Below the pieces are notes generated by a model. The model was not told the origin of the DNA, searched no databases, and was given only the letters and a program-made list of their open reading frames with translations. 64,000 bases of DNA, from assembly GCF_000003815.2 (NCBI RefSeq), contig NC_049989.1, positions 10,371,382-10,435,381 on the forward strand, written 5' to 3'. Shown here piece after piece: positions 1 through 10,437 of the stretch. Position 1 is the stretch's first letter, and every line of letters starts with the position of its first letter. The stretch is from Branchiostoma floridae. Its lineage: Eukaryota; Chordata; Leptocardii; Amphioxiformes; Branchiostomatidae. The translations under genes were made by a program, and so were the position numbers.

Positions 1-677
1 TTCTCCACCTCATCAGCACTCTACCGCCCCTCGGGCAAAACACGAGACAAAGATTGGACCAGAACCAAATGTTTGGTGCGTCAACGTGCCAAAGTTTTTC
101 TCCTATTTGCGTTGATGGGCTGAACAAGTATTCCCAGAAGTATCATCTATCAACGCCCCCTTTTCCATCAGGGGCTGCGACTACAGTGCGACTACACTGC
201 GACTACAGTGCGACTAGACTGCGACCAGTACCCTTTTTTACACCTGAGTGAAGTGAAGAAGGTCGTGTGAGGGCATCGTACCTGTGAGCTCTAGGTCCCG
301 AGCCCAACGCCACCAGTTACGTCCCACACGACGCCACATTTTCTGTGTTTTCCTCTCTTTAAAATCATGCATCATACCAAATTAATGGTAACAGAAATCG
401 GGCTTTGGTCGTTATGCAAGTCTCTCAGCGATCGCCGCTTTGTGGAAAGGACCATTAGCAAAATGGCATTGTCAAACGCACGAGGGGCTTGCCTTGATCA
501 GAAGAACGCCTGCTGTTAGACGATATGCCGCTGGAACCTCGTGTGAGTTCTTAAAACAAAGTCAGCACCACTCTGGGATAAACCACCTAATGTGCCTGGG
601 ATACCCAATCTCACAGCAGTATAAATAAAACAGACAATTACGCACGGTATCACAGCTATACTGGCTCACGTTCACCC
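1..677. other. No gene seen; contains a short minisatellite
   Basis: I see no exon with splice signals here. The small reading frames are short and lack recognisable domains. The only clear structure is the 11-bp minisatellite near 176-226. Confidence 0.4.
176..226. repeat. 11-bp minisatellite (TGCGACTACAG type)
   Basis: The unit TGCGACTACAG repeats about 4.6 times with single-base changes (CAG/CAC/GAC). It explains the open frame that crosses it. Confidence 0.85.
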
Positions 678-680
678 TTA

Positions 681-921
681 AGGTGCGCTCCCATCGCACT
701 TGTGTCAAGCTCGTGTCACTGCGGGGTTTGTTCACTGCGTCACTGTTTTGTTGTTTTCTCCAAATTTGTATAATTTAGATATTGCGTAATAGGTAAAAGT
801 ATGGCTTAGACGACGACAAAATAGACAAAATGAAAGAAGATTCGATCTTTGTCTCTGAAATTCGTTGAGTTCGAACCCCGCAGTGACGCAAGCTTGACAC
901 AAGTGCGGTGGGAGCGCACCT
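681..921. mobile_element. Family A MITE, subtype 2, with TTA target duplication
   Basis: This is a non-coding inverted-repeat element. The left end AGGTGCGCTCCCA mirrors the right end TGGGAGCGCACCT, and the arms continue through CACTTGTGTCAAGCTCGTGTCACTG into TGCGGGG. The AT-rich centre carries the family signature ATATTGCGTAATA. TTA stands directly outside both ends (678-680 and 922-924). A 3-bp TTA/TAA duplication is the known hallmark of PIF/Harbinger elements. The class assignment rests on that and on the family's other copies in this window. Confidence 0.85.
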
Positions 922-924
922 TTA

Positions 925-2069
925 CTGTTTATATCTACCCTACAGAAGGGGACTTTTAGAAAATGAAATATAATACATTTTACTAGAGTTAGGGTACTCG
1001 CTGTGGAGTAGTAAGAAACAGATTTTTTCCTACAGTTGCCACAATTTCACCGAGCTTTTACCATTTAGGAGATCGCCAAAAGACTGTATTTCTACTAGAA
1101 GCACAAAATCCAATAATTTTACAGAACGTAGGACAGTTCATATAAACCACTGCCTTAATAAGAAAAAAGTCAAACCCGACAATAGTAAACACTGTACCAT
1201 ATAGTTGATTAGTCACTAATGTCATGTATCACATTATCTTTTAACTGCTAGTCTTGCAGATTGTACATGCAATTAGCCTTTGGGTATGACTTTGCAAATA
1301 AAGCACTTGGTTTAATACCCAAAACAACATCAGACAAAGGTATTTACTTGTATCTGTACCTTGATAATTCGACAACGCAATGTACTTGTGGTTTTCAATG
1401 ACGACAAAAACTTGAATTAACAGTTAAAAGATATTTCATTCGACATTAGACGTTATATGCAGGACACACTGCACTTGAGTACTTTTTAAACGAGCTCAAA
1501 TCGGAATTGATTCCAGCCACCATACATTAAAATATTTTTCCAGTTCTAAATTGTCATCGTTATACATGGTAAGAATAACACATTTATAGTAATAAAATAT
1601 GTACAAAAAATAGGTCAATTACGGTACTGGTCGATTGATACTCTAGTATTCTAGACTTGTACCTAAATAATTTTTGCGGTATGCAGCACTAATCAAAATG
1701 ACAGTGGAAACTACATTTGAAATGATCACGCCAGATCGCCAATTCACGTGGGAACATACTGCCTCACGCATTGGAAGAATACTGATGATAACCAGTTTTA
1801 TTACGAATGCATGTCCGAAAGCATTGGATAATTACACTTATATCTAAACAGCAATATACCTTGATATTTTTCTAGAGGCCAGGTACAAAAAAAATGAAGT
1901 CAACTAGTCAAATTGTACCTGCATTATTGTTGTCGTTGTTGCAAAACTGAATTTATTTTTATACAAGGAAGTGAAAAAATCCCCGCATTTTCCAATATCT
2001 ATGGGATGAGAAATTGTAATGAAAAATATCATTATACGGTATAAAAGCACCCCAATGCTTGGGGTAAGC
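925..2069. other. AT-rich stretch, nothing recognised
   Basis: I see no exon-like open segment with splice signals, no tandem array and no inverted repeat. Confidence 0.4.
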
Positions 2070-2274
2070 TAGTTTACCTTTGTCCGCGGGGTAACCTATA
2101 TCCGTTGTTTTTGAAATGGGTTATTCAGTGATATCAACTCGACAGAAGATGGTTTCAATTTGCAATATTTTCAATCCTCTTTTTATACATAAAAAATACC
2201 GCAATCACGATATCGCTAAATGCCAAGTTTTCAAAAACAACGGGTATAGGTTACCCACGAATAAAGGTGAACTA
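2070..2274. mobile_element. Family B MITE (TAGTTTACC...GGTGAACTA)
   Basis: Arms of about 45 bp face each other. The left reads TAGTTTACCTTTGTCCGCGG and on to GTAACCTATATCCGTTGTTTTTGA; the right mirrors it as TTTTCAAAAACAACGGGTAT...GGTGAACTA. The centre is AT-rich. A second copy lies at 54674-54897. No coding capacity is visible, so this is a non-autonomous element. Confidence 0.85.
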
Positions 2275-2443
2275 GCGCTATAGTCAGATACTAATAGACA
2301 ACCTAATACAACGTGTTTCGCTCAGCGCCTTACTGAAGACACTTTACAAATAGATTGCATTTTATCTTCCACTTTACAACATCCCCACGTTTTCTCCTAG
2401 ACGGGATTTTCGGTTTGGACCACCGGCGCAGTTTTCTAATTAC

Positions 2444-2528
2444 CTGGCGGAGAAGTGGCTAAGTAATCTGTTGAGTAAGGTTCCAAGTTCAGTGTCACCG
2501 TCGACTGGAGGGCGCTGAAGGTCGGGGC
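2444..2528 (-). CDS. Candidate 85-bp internal exon, unassigned
   Basis: On the minus strand the segment is framed by an acceptor (pyrimidine-rich TAATTCTCCCAG) and a donor (CCAG then GTAATT). Two frames are open. The more protein-like one contains DGDTELGTLLNRLLSHFSA (starts phase 1, ends phase 2). It does not join in frame to the WSC exon at 10830-10950. No domain is recognised. It directly abuts the tandem array starting at 2530, so it may be a chance open segment. Confidence 0.2.
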
Positions 2529-2529
2529 C

Positions 2530-3270
2530 TGGGAGAATTAGGGTTGGGGAACGGAGTGTTCGGGGAGCGTGGTGAGGGCACAAATTCGTAGCGCACGGGG
2601 TGGAATTTTTCATGGTGAATTGATTTTTTGTGCTCTCCGAGAATCTAGGAATACAGTCACAAGTGGGAATTATAAAAGACAATGAAGGACTTTTAAAAAT
2701 GTATAATCTTAGGGTTGGGGAATGGAGGGTTCGGGGGCGTAGTGAGGGCACAACTTGGTAGCGCATGGGGTGGACTTTTTCATGGTGTATTGATTTTTTT
2801 GTGCTAAAAGAATTCGAGGAATACGGTCACAATTCGGAATTATAAAAGACAACGAAGAACATTAGGAATTATAAAAGACAACGAAGAACATAAAATAATG
2901 TATAATCTTAGGGTTGGGGAATGGAGGGTTCGGGGGGCGTAGTGAGGGCACAACTTGGTAGCGCATGGGGTGGACTTTTTCATGGTGTATTGATTTTTTT
3001 GTGCTAAAAGAATCTGACGAATACGGTTACAAGTCGGAATTATAAAAGACAAGGAAAAACATAAAATGTATAATTTCAGGGTTGGGGAACGGAACCGAGG
3101 GTTGGGAGCGTGGTGACGGCACAACTTCGAAGCACATGGGGTGGAATTTTTCATGGTGTATTGATTTCTTTCGCTCTCCGAGAATCTATGGAATACAGTT
3201 ACAAGTCGGCCTTATAAAAGACAACGAAGAACATAAAATGAATGCAAGTTCATCTGTGACGATAGTCAAC
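2530..3270. repeat. Tandem array, ~170-bp unit, block 1
   Basis: About four copies of a unit begin near AGGGTTGGGGA at 2540, 2711, 2910 and 3078. Each contains GGGCACAACTTGGTAGCGCA, CATGGTGTATTGATTT and TATAAAAGACAACGAAGAAC. Spacing is 168-199 bp; the 199-bp interval holds a small internal duplication of the TATAAAAGACAACGAAGAAC segment. The repeated minus-strand peptide MKNSTPC...LCPH comes from the unit and is not counted as a gene. Confidence 0.9.
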
Positions 3271-3274
3271 ATTA

Positions 3275-3588
3275 TGTTACAGTTTTAAAACCATATATCC
3301 GTGCACAAAATAAAGCTCTTACCAACAAACTTTCGATCAGTCCTCTGATCCTTGTCAAGTTCAAATGACCCAGAGTCTAAGTAACATATCCGGAACGGAA
3401 GTAACAGAGACGGGGGCCGATACCGACTGTCAAGCACATTTGACCCTTTGCTGACGTCACACGTCCGTTCCGGATGTGTGACTTAGGCTCTGGGTCATTT
3501 CAACTTGAGAAGGATCAGAGGACTGATCGAAAGCTTGTTGGTAAGAGCTTTATTTTGTGCACGGATATATGGTCTTAAAACTGTAACA
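3275..3588. mobile_element. Long-TIR element inserted in the tandem array
   Basis: The two arms, each ~120 bp, are nearly exact reverse complements. The left starts TGTTACAGTTTTAAAACCAT; the right ends ATGGTCTTAAAACTGTAACA. Shared inner blocks are CCGTGCACAAAATAAAGCTC, CGATCAGTCCTCTGATCC and ATGACCCAGAGTCTAAG. The loop, about 60-70 bp, holds no gene. It splits the 170-bp array into two blocks, so it arrived after the array formed. A target duplication is not clear. Confidence 0.88.
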
Positions 3589-4220
3589 AAAGAACATAAA
3601 ACGTATAATTTTAGGGTTGGAGAACGGAGGGTTCGGAAAGCGGGGTGACGGCACAACTTGGTAGTGCATGGAGTGGAATTTTTCATGGTGTATTGATTCG
3701 TTTGTGCTAAAAAAATCCACTGAATACAGGCACGGAAATATAAAAGACAACGAAGAACAAAAAATGTATAATTTTAGAGTTGGGGAACGGAGGGTTCGGA
3801 AGGGGGGATGAGGGCACAACTTCGAAGCACATGGGGTGGAATTTTTCATTGTGTATTGATTTCTTTCGCTCTCCGAGAACCCATGGAATACAGTTACAAG
3901 TCGGAATTATAAAAGACAAGGAAGACGATAAAAGGTATAATTTTAGGGTTAGTGAACGGAGGGTTCGGAAGGGGGGATGTTGCAGCGCATGGGGTGGAAT
4001 TTGTCAAGCTGTATTGATTTTTTTGTGCTAAAAGAATCCGAGAAATACTGGTACGGAATTATAAAAGACAACGAAGAGCATGGAACGTACAAAGATTCGT
4101 TAATGAAATCCAATGAGTTATGCTGCGGTCACATTGAACCGGGGCCCGGTCGCATATAGGTTTCGGGAACGAGAAGTATAAAAGACAACAAAACGCACTG
4201 AACGTATAAAAATTAGTCAT
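3589..4220. repeat. Tandem array, ~170-bp unit, block 2
   Basis: The array of block 1 continues with units starting near 3613, 3776 and 3945 (spacing 163-169 bp), then a decayed partial unit to about 4220 ending with TATAAAAGACAACAAAACGC. Units here carry the GGTTCGGAAGGGGGGATG variant. Confidence 0.88.
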
Positions 4221-4333
4221 GTGCACGATTTGTGTATATCCCTTGACAAAAAAATCTATTTTCGTTTAAGCAAAAAAATAAAACATTTGGAAATGTGATC
4301 GTTGTACGATCTGTGAGAAGTGTTGGTCGCTAG

Positions 4334-4513
4334 AGGTGGTATCTTACTAGTATACTGCGCTTGGGGCACCGGTGCGGCACTGCGGGGTTCGTTCACTGCG
4401 ATGTGTTATATTCGTGATTCTAAGTGGATTCTCTTTATCTCGAAAATTCGTTGAGTAATCTTTCGAACCCCGCAGTGCCGCACCGATGCCCCAAGTGCAG
4501 TGAGATACAAGCT
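4334..4513. mobile_element. Family A MITE, subtype 1, internally deleted
   Basis: The left arm AGGTGGTATCTTACT...CTTGGGGCACCGGTGCGGCAC and right arm GTGCCGCACCGATGCCCCAAG mirror each other. Most of the AT-rich centre, including the TTGCGTAATACG block, is missing, leaving about 180 bp against about 245 bp in full copies. Confidence 0.85.
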
Positions 4514-4857
4514 GATGCGTTACACCTCAAGGCTGTATACAGGTTATTCCAACTAACATAACATTAACAAGTAAAGTGCATATGTAGCGACATTTACGAC
4601 GAAAGGAATCCAGTTATGATGAATTACATCTCACTGCCAAGTCTCAAGGGGAAATGCCGACTGCTTGCGTGTGACAATCTCGTCCAAGGGAATTGCATCT
4701 GTTGCGTTAAAACAAAGCTCTTAATAGGAATGATTAATCTATCTATTCATATCAGATAAATATCAACTTAATGCATGTCAACAGTACACTGTTTTCAATT
4801 AACGTATTCAAATATTTGCTAGTGATATAAATTATACCTTGTCATTGCTTGTTACGT

Positions 4858-5045
4858 TAGGCCCCTTTTTCCCACTAGACGGAGATCGCGCTGCACTCTC
4901 ACTGCGACCTAAAACGGATGTGTGCAGCCTTACATTTCAGACTGTGTATTTCATAAAAATGTAAAAGTGTGGCTGAAACGACGACAAACACACGAAGCGT
5001 CAAAAGATCCATACTTCTTTCTATACAATTCGTTCAACGATCAAC
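4858..5045. mobile_element. Diverged family A-like MITE
   Basis: It opens with GGCCCCTTTTTCCCACTAGA and CTGCACTCTCACTGCGACC, then carries decayed versions of the family A centre (GTAAAAGTGTGGCTGAAACG, ACGACAAACACAC, ATTCGTTCAACGA). The right terminal arm is too degraded to place. Confidence 0.5.
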
Positions 5046-5640
5046 GAAATGTTAGGTCACAGAGAGAGCACAGAGAAAGCGCAACGACAGCGCCGTCAAG
5101 ATAAAAAGGAGAGGAAAAGGGGAACTAGCAAAACCTTCGTCCTAACTAAATGTTCTATTTCTACACTGTTTCTGTGCAAATGTAATGTAGATGAACCTTC
5201 AACATTATTTACCCTGACGAACAATAAGAAATGCCTTTGAGACAATCACTAATTAGATATTGTCACTGCGTATCTAAGAGAGTACTTCCCTTTCTATCTT
5301 GTAATTAATTTCCTGTCGTTTTAATTGACAAAATGGTGTTGCAATTTCAACATTGTTTACTTTGATAAGGCATTAGAAGTCAATTGCTGACGGTTACAAA
5401 TTAGATATGGTCTCTGCATATTAAAATATTTTCCTTGAGCTCGCTACCAAGAATTACTCTCTTCATATTCTGATGATCAGCTAATTCAATATTCTTCCAA
5501 CATAGTCTGTCAAGAAGTTTTATAAGAGCAATAAATTAAAGAGACAACAATTGATGCGAACCCCTTCAAACAAACCTTTCACTATGCAAAATCTCATCAT
5601 ATCGTAAAAACGTGCTTCTTTCAAAACACAGGCAGGCCTA
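5046..5640. other. AT-rich stretch, nothing recognised
   Basis: No splice-framed open segment, tandem array or inverted repeat is evident. Confidence 0.35.
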
Positions 5641-5765
5641 AAACAATACCCCCAAGTGAATTAGTAGCCTCTTCCATTGACCCCATGACCTGGAATTTCT
5701 GTCATGTCTGATTAAAGACTAGTTCTACCACCTCTGAACTCTACTTCCGGTCATCTCCGATGGTC
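5641..5765 (+). repeat. Interspersed repeat family P, partial copy
   Basis: It contains the shared core CTCTTCCATTGACCCCATGA then CCTGGAATTTCTGTCATGTC. The same core appears at 8525-8960, 42238-42440 and 46932-47240, and reversed at 23655-23900. I see no coding content. The family type (SINE or MITE) is not resolved. Confidence 0.7.
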
Positions 5766-6473
5766 TGAGGTGACACTATCTTCCCTCGCACATCCTATCA
5801 CTCAACTTACTGTGTATCTAAAACCATGCAACAATGAACACATTAGAACACAAATATCCAACCAAACCAAACCTGCGTACGGCATGCAATAAGAGCCTCG
5901 TAGCCACTGCATTAGAATACTAGCGTTACTTTTCGGTACATTTTATGTTCGGTAGTTTTATACCTTTTACCTGACACAGTTATTGGAATTTATGTACGGG
6001 GCGTTTTTCCATAGCTTGATGTTCGCTACCACCGTTCCTTGCGGCTCGGAAAAGCAAGCCTCGGCCACAAATGATCCCACAATTTGTCACCAAGTGCAGG
6101 TAAAATCCTCAGGAATGGAGGTAATATTTCAAACGAGGATCAATCCAGCCTGCGGTGAAAGAAGAAGGCGAACCAGCCGTGAAACGACGCTCCGGATCTT
6201 CTCAGATGTTTCTCATATCCCTCGTGTTATCTACGTGATAAAACTTACGCACAGGCCTTAACAACAAAGTCAGAACGGAAGAGGCAGACAGTAACCACCA
6301 CAAGATAGATGCTTCAACAGTTTCACGCCTTCGGTTTTTCATCAGTCATCGTGAGATCTAGGAAGATATTGTGAAGACGATGCGACGTGTTCAATCATAA
6401 AAACGTCAACGTTGCGTCGTCAATATCTTATCCTATCCGCTTGTTGGAATGCAGGAACCATGAACAGCATTAA

Positions 6474-6560
6474 AACGACGTGCCGAAGCTGGAGGGCGGT
6501 TATACCGGCTATATAGATACAGATACAGATACAGATGCCCGTCTTTGTAGACAGACGGTG
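6474..6560 (-). repeat. Interspersed repeat with GATACA array
   Basis: The segment TATAGATACAGATACAGATA next to GGCGGTTATACCGGC matches, in reverse, the segment at about 57045-57150 (TCTGTATCTGTATCTACATA, AATCGCCCTTCGGCG, CAGCTTCG). It is an old dispersed element of unknown class. Confidence 0.5.
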
Positions 6561-6724
6561 CGTATATCTTCCTCATATCCACGATCTTATCAAGGTAATA
6601 AAACTCACATAAAAGCTATCATTGGAAGTGAAGCAGTAGGAGAAGATAAGTAACTACAACAAGATAAATGACTTCGGTGTTTGAATCTTTCATTGCTTGG
6701 TTTTTCATCTGTCAGATCTTAGCC

Positions 6725-6884
6725 TGGGTACCATCCTGGTAGTAGTTCGCTCCTATGTTCGCTTCTGCCACTGAAATAGCAGAGAAGCGACTGTATATAG
6801 TGTATAATGAATGTCAGAGCTAGAGGCGACTGTATATAGTGTACAATAAACGCCGTAGCTAATTACTTTCCGGATGGTACCCAG
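6725..6884. mobile_element. Short MITE (AGCCTGGGTACCATCC termini)
   Basis: The left end AGCCTGGGTACCATCC and right end GGATGGTACCCAGGCT are exact reverse complements about 160 bp apart. AGATCTT lies just outside on both sides and may be the target duplication, although the right flank has four extra bases. The centre holds a duplicated GCGACTGTATATAGTGTA. Confidence 0.75.
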
Positions 6885-7189
6885 GCTTGTAAGATCTTGG
6901 AAGATATTCTAAAACCAGCATGTTCTGCTATACAAAGGGCAGACACCACGGTAAGACCTGTCCATAGGAAATCCTGTTAAAATAAAGCGAAACAAGGCTT
7001 AATAAAAGTACGACCCCCAATTTCAATCTTAGAAATTCTCCTCCAATAGAAAGTCACAAGGATCTTCTTTAATATAACCATTGAAAGAAAACAGGGGGCC
7101 AACCAGCTCAAACTCCGAGGAAAGCTCGCTCTATGGAAGAAATTTCACTTTTGACCCCAAATTTCTCCTGATTCAACAATTCAAAGGAC

Positions 7190-7400
7190 AGGACACCTCA
7201 AATCCTTCCGCACGTCAACTAAAACTGATGAATTGAACAGATTTTGAGCAAAATGGGAAAGCTTAGACCCTACCTGTTCCTTCTAACTCAAAATGTCTCC
7301 AGATTGGGCCAAACTTTTTCAAGGACAAGGGGGATTTTCAAAGATAGGTGGCACTATCATCTCTACTGCGCAACGCAACTGTGACGTCTGTCCTAAAGGT
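7190..7400 (-). repeat. Interspersed repeat family D, copy 1
   Basis: Read in reverse it aligns with 25560-25790. Shared blocks include GAGTTAGAAGGAACAGG / AAGTTAGAAGGAACAGG, GGGTCTAAGCTTTCCC / GGGTCTATGCTTTCCC, ATTCATCAGTTTTAG / GTTCATCAGTTTATT and AGTTGCGTTGCGCAG / AGTTGCGTTACGCAG. No coding frame survives. Confidence 0.65.
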
Positions 7401-7515
7401 ATCATAAAGTCGATACAAAACATTATGTAAAATCAAGACATATCTGCAAGACAATACAACGCGCAGGCTGATATCTAGATTTATATTCACCGGTCGTGTC
7501 AACGCGTTCACCCGT

Positions 7516-7765
7516 AAAGGCCCCCTCTCACTTGACGTGCGGCACGCTTGCGGCATTGCTGCGTTCGGAAGATGCTCAACGAATTTCAGAGATAAAGAAC
7601 GAATTTTCTTACTTGTTGTGTATTTTGTGGTCTTCTATGTCACACTTTTACGTATTGCGCAATATCTGAATTAAAAAAAATCGAAGAAAATAACAAAACA
7701 GTGACGCAGTGAACGAACGCAGCAATGCCGCATGCGTGCCGCACGTCAAGTGAGAGGGGGCCTTT
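7516..7765. mobile_element. Family A-like MITE, subtype 3
   Basis: The termini AAAGGCCCCCTCTCACTTGA and TCAAGTGAGAGGGGGCCTTT are perfect reverse complements. Next come GTGCGGCACGCTTGCGGCAT on the left and ATGCCGCATGCGTGCCGCAC on the right. The AT-rich centre is of the family A type (TTACGTATTGCGCAATATCT). The outer 10 bp differ from subtypes 1 and 2. Confidence 0.85.
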
Positions 7766-7795
7766 CAGCACCAGCGCTCCTTTGCCAATATATCA

Positions 7796-8257
7796 TAAAT
7801 ACCTTATCTTCAATATGGTAGACTGTGTAAAATTTGCAGTCGACATTTCATAGTCACAAACCGAATGTAGATGAACAGTTTGAGTGATGAAGGGAGTTGA
7901 GTAAAGGTGGTATCTCACTGCACTTGGGGCACCGGTGCGGCCCTGCGGGGTTCCAAAGATTACTCAACGAATGTCAGAGATAACGAATTTTCTTATGTTT
8001 TGTTTCTTTTATTGTCTTCTAAGTCATACTTTTACGTATTACGCAATATCTAATAAGTTAAACAAAAATCGGAGAAAATAACAAAACAGTGCCGCAGTGA
8101 ACCAACCCCACAGTGCCACACCGGTGCCCCAAGTGCCGTGAGATACCACCTTTATCTTCAATATCATAGTAGAATGTGCAAATTTTGCAGTTCACATTTT
8201 ACAGTCACAAACCGAATGCAGATGAACAGTTTGAGTGATGAAGAGACTTGAGTAACG
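7796..8257. repeat. ~105-bp direct repeat flanking a MITE
   Basis: The segment from CTTATCTTCAATAT to GAGTTGAGTAA (7800-7904) recurs at 8152-8257 (TTATCTTCAATAT to GACTTGAGTAA) with about 85% identity by eye. Both share CACAAACCGAATG, AGATGAACAGTTTGAGTGAT and GAAG. The family A MITE at 7905-8151 lies exactly between the two copies. Confidence 0.85.
7905..8151. mobile_element. Family A MITE, subtype 1, full length
   Basis: Termini AGGTGGTATCTCACTGCACT and the mirror GTGCCGTGAGATACCACCT enclose arms CTTGGGGCACCGGTGCGG and CACACCGGTGCCCCAAG. The centre includes TTACGTATTACGCAATATCT. The flanks are TAA and TTA, which pair as an inverted rather than a direct duplication. Confidence 0.9.
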
Positions 8258-8342
8258 CCAGCACAACAACAAATTAGGTAGAAGAAGAAAAAAAAGTAAT
8301 CCCTCAAAAGCTGTCCAAATCCTAGCCAAGCGTGTGGTTTAT

Positions 8343-8491
8343 TTAAGGCTGACCACGCAAAAGGCCCAGATCTGTCGAGGCAACCGGTGGTCGATCGATT
8401 TTGTAAGCCAATTTCATCACGGTGACGTCTAACGCAAACACAAAGTCAGGCCCGGGGAAGACAGATGATGATAGGATGTGTCTGTAGGCTC
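8343..8491 (-). CDS. Candidate terminal exon, unassigned
   Basis: On the minus strand a strong acceptor (TTTTCTATCTTTTAG) is followed by 48 open codons and a TAA. The peptide starts AYRHILSSSVFPGPDFVFAL and ends TDLGLLRGQP. An AATAAA overlaps the stop, as a polyA signal would. The entry phase is 1. It cannot be joined directly to the WSC exon at 10830-10950, because that junction shifts into a frame with an early stop, so at least one exon would be missing or it belongs elsewhere. No domain is recognised and there is no ATG near its start. Confidence 0.3.
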
Positions 8492-8524
8492 CTAAAAGAT
8501 AGAAAACATAAAATATAAAAAGGA

Positions 8525-8960
8525 GTTCGAAGATCTTAAGCCTCCGTGAATATTTACAGTTTCTCGTATGTCATTTTTTCTTCTTTTTATTGAAGTTCAT
8601 TCATTTGAATGACATGTGTTCTTTGATACCTTCTTGTCATTTAACAAAATGACAAGATAACATAATATATATAAAAGAGTTCGAATATCTCAAGCCTCCG
8701 TGAAATATTTACAGGTTCTCGTATGTCATTTTTCTTCTTATTGAAGTTCCTCAATAAGGGTTTGATTGTGTTCTTTGATAACTTCTTGTCATTTTACTAT
8801 GAACGAGACAAGCAAATTAGAATATATAACTGCGAAAATGCTAACGGAGAAATAATACCTCCCCATGAATATGTAGTCTCTTCCATTGACCTCTTGACCT
8901 GGAACGTCTGCAATGTCTGATGAATGACTAGTTGTGCCAACTTTGAACTCTACTATAAGA
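8525..8960 (+). repeat. Interspersed repeat family P, head-duplicated copy
   Basis: The 5' part (AGTTCGAAGATCT, GCCTCCGTGAATATTTACAG, TCTCGTATGTCATTTTT, TTCTTGTCATTT) occurs twice, from about 8525 and 8675, before a single 3' core (CTCTTCCATTGACCTCTTGA, CTACTATAAG). The 5' head also appears at 46932 and 48393. It explains the short frames on both strands here. Confidence 0.75.
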
Positions 8961-10437
8961 TACATGTGTAAACTGTGCGTGTACAATATCTATACTTATG
9001 TAACGATTCGTGGAACATGAGATATTGTCCAAGCTAAAAGCTAGCTGTAAAACAGGCTCTGATTGGATAACCCTAACGACCTTCATGGGTGTGGCCATAC
9101 TGCCTGCCTACAACTTTGCAAATTGGACCACGGCCAAACCACTGTCTTGGAATTCCCCGTGCAGGGTTGTAGCCACTGCCCGTCCTTCAGTCCTTTGACG
9201 GAATTAGTCAGCTGGGGACGGAAAAAAAATGACAATTCCGTCATCTGTGACGGACAAAAACCAATTTGTAAAGATATAAAAAAAGATCTTTGAACAGCTA
9301 AGTCTATCAGCAAAATTTACACCTCAAAATGCAGGAAATAGCTTTTCAGAGCATACATCATTTCCTCCTTGCAGTCTGACAGACTGCCACTCACTGTGGA
9401 TACCCATTAAGACAAATAAACAAAGTGATTTTAGTACCTCCATTTTCACGGAGGTAAATACACCAATATACATTTCCATTTGACAACAAGTGCGCAGAAT
9501 ATAAGGCTTTTCTAAGAGTCTTCATATTTCAGAGGAAACGGCAGCCGTAATGAATTCCTTCCCTAGTTGTGCACACAACGGCAGAATGCAATCGGAATCA
9601 GAGCGTTAAATGTAGCCATTGAGTTCCAATAACACGTAGCGCCTCTAAATGTGCACGTTCACGGCGTTATTTAGCGACGGAAAAGCAATATTTGCAAACG
9701 GCACGGGGCTAGCTATCAAGGGTAACGGGTCGTATATTCTCTCATTGAACACTGAGTAGGGATAGAGCTTTAAGCTATATGTAACGTCTGATTTGATTTC
9801 GTAGAAATCATTTTCAATTCGAAAATATACCCTTAAATAGAACTAATATCTCTCCATTTTCTATTTGAAATGATCCATGATATTCCATAAATTGATATCT
9901 TATTACAGCATAAAGAGGGTAATTTCTAACATGACAATAACAATGATTTATATCAATGCAAATGAACTTGAAATGAAAGTATGCAATTTTCTGTGAAAAA
10001 AACAACAACTAATAAACTAAAAAAACTAAAACGACTAGCTTGCGTGGTACACAGGAAAACGTTTACATTACAATAACGAAATAACATACACTGCAATGAT
10101 AAATAACATTGGTTTCTGAATTGTATTGATTTTCGCTGTAAGAATAGCGACGACACCCTAAATGAAATTATTTGACAAGTAATACATAATGGTAGATATT
10201 GCTGGTTTGCTTCTAATCTCTCCAGGGTGAGATTGGAACACCACCGAAGCTTTCTGGCACATTTCTAGCGACCTTGTATTTCAAAGAATCTGTCATAAAC
10301 TTTACGAACGTGTATTCCTATCCAACTCTACAGGTTGACTTAATACTTGAAAAAATTGAAGAGAAAGAAAATGTTAAAGGTGTCGATGATAAATCTATAG
10401 CATAGACTGTCTAGGGCAGGGAATCTAATATGTGACA
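8961..10437. other. Intron or intergenic sequence, nothing recognised
   Basis: It is mostly AT-rich, and overlapping frames near 9063-9313 have no domain or splice support. The hairpin TACCTCCATTTTCACGGAGGTA near 9436-9457 matches motifs at 44811 and 53912 and is probably the end of an old dispersed repeat. The missing second half of the WSC domain was sought here and not found. Confidence 0.35.

Larger units (their letters stand above)
6205..6900. repeat. Local ~360-bp duplication, second copy interrupted
   Basis: Two diverged copies start near 6205 and 6565. Shared landmarks in order are CTCATATCC, TAATAAAACT or TGATAAAACT, CACAAGATAGATG or CAACAAGATAAATG, CGGTTTTTCATC or TGGTTTTTCATC, and AGATCT...GGAAGATATT. 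In the second copy the last landmark is split by a small inverted-repeat insertion at about 6725-6884. Confidence 0.6.

Noticed and set aside
2440-3919. Repeated minus-strand frames with MKNSTPC...LCPH...SLSFIIP as a small-peptide gene family
   Set aside because: Each frame maps onto one unit of the 170-bp tandem array. The peptide repeats because the DNA does, and units carry frameshifts relative to each other.
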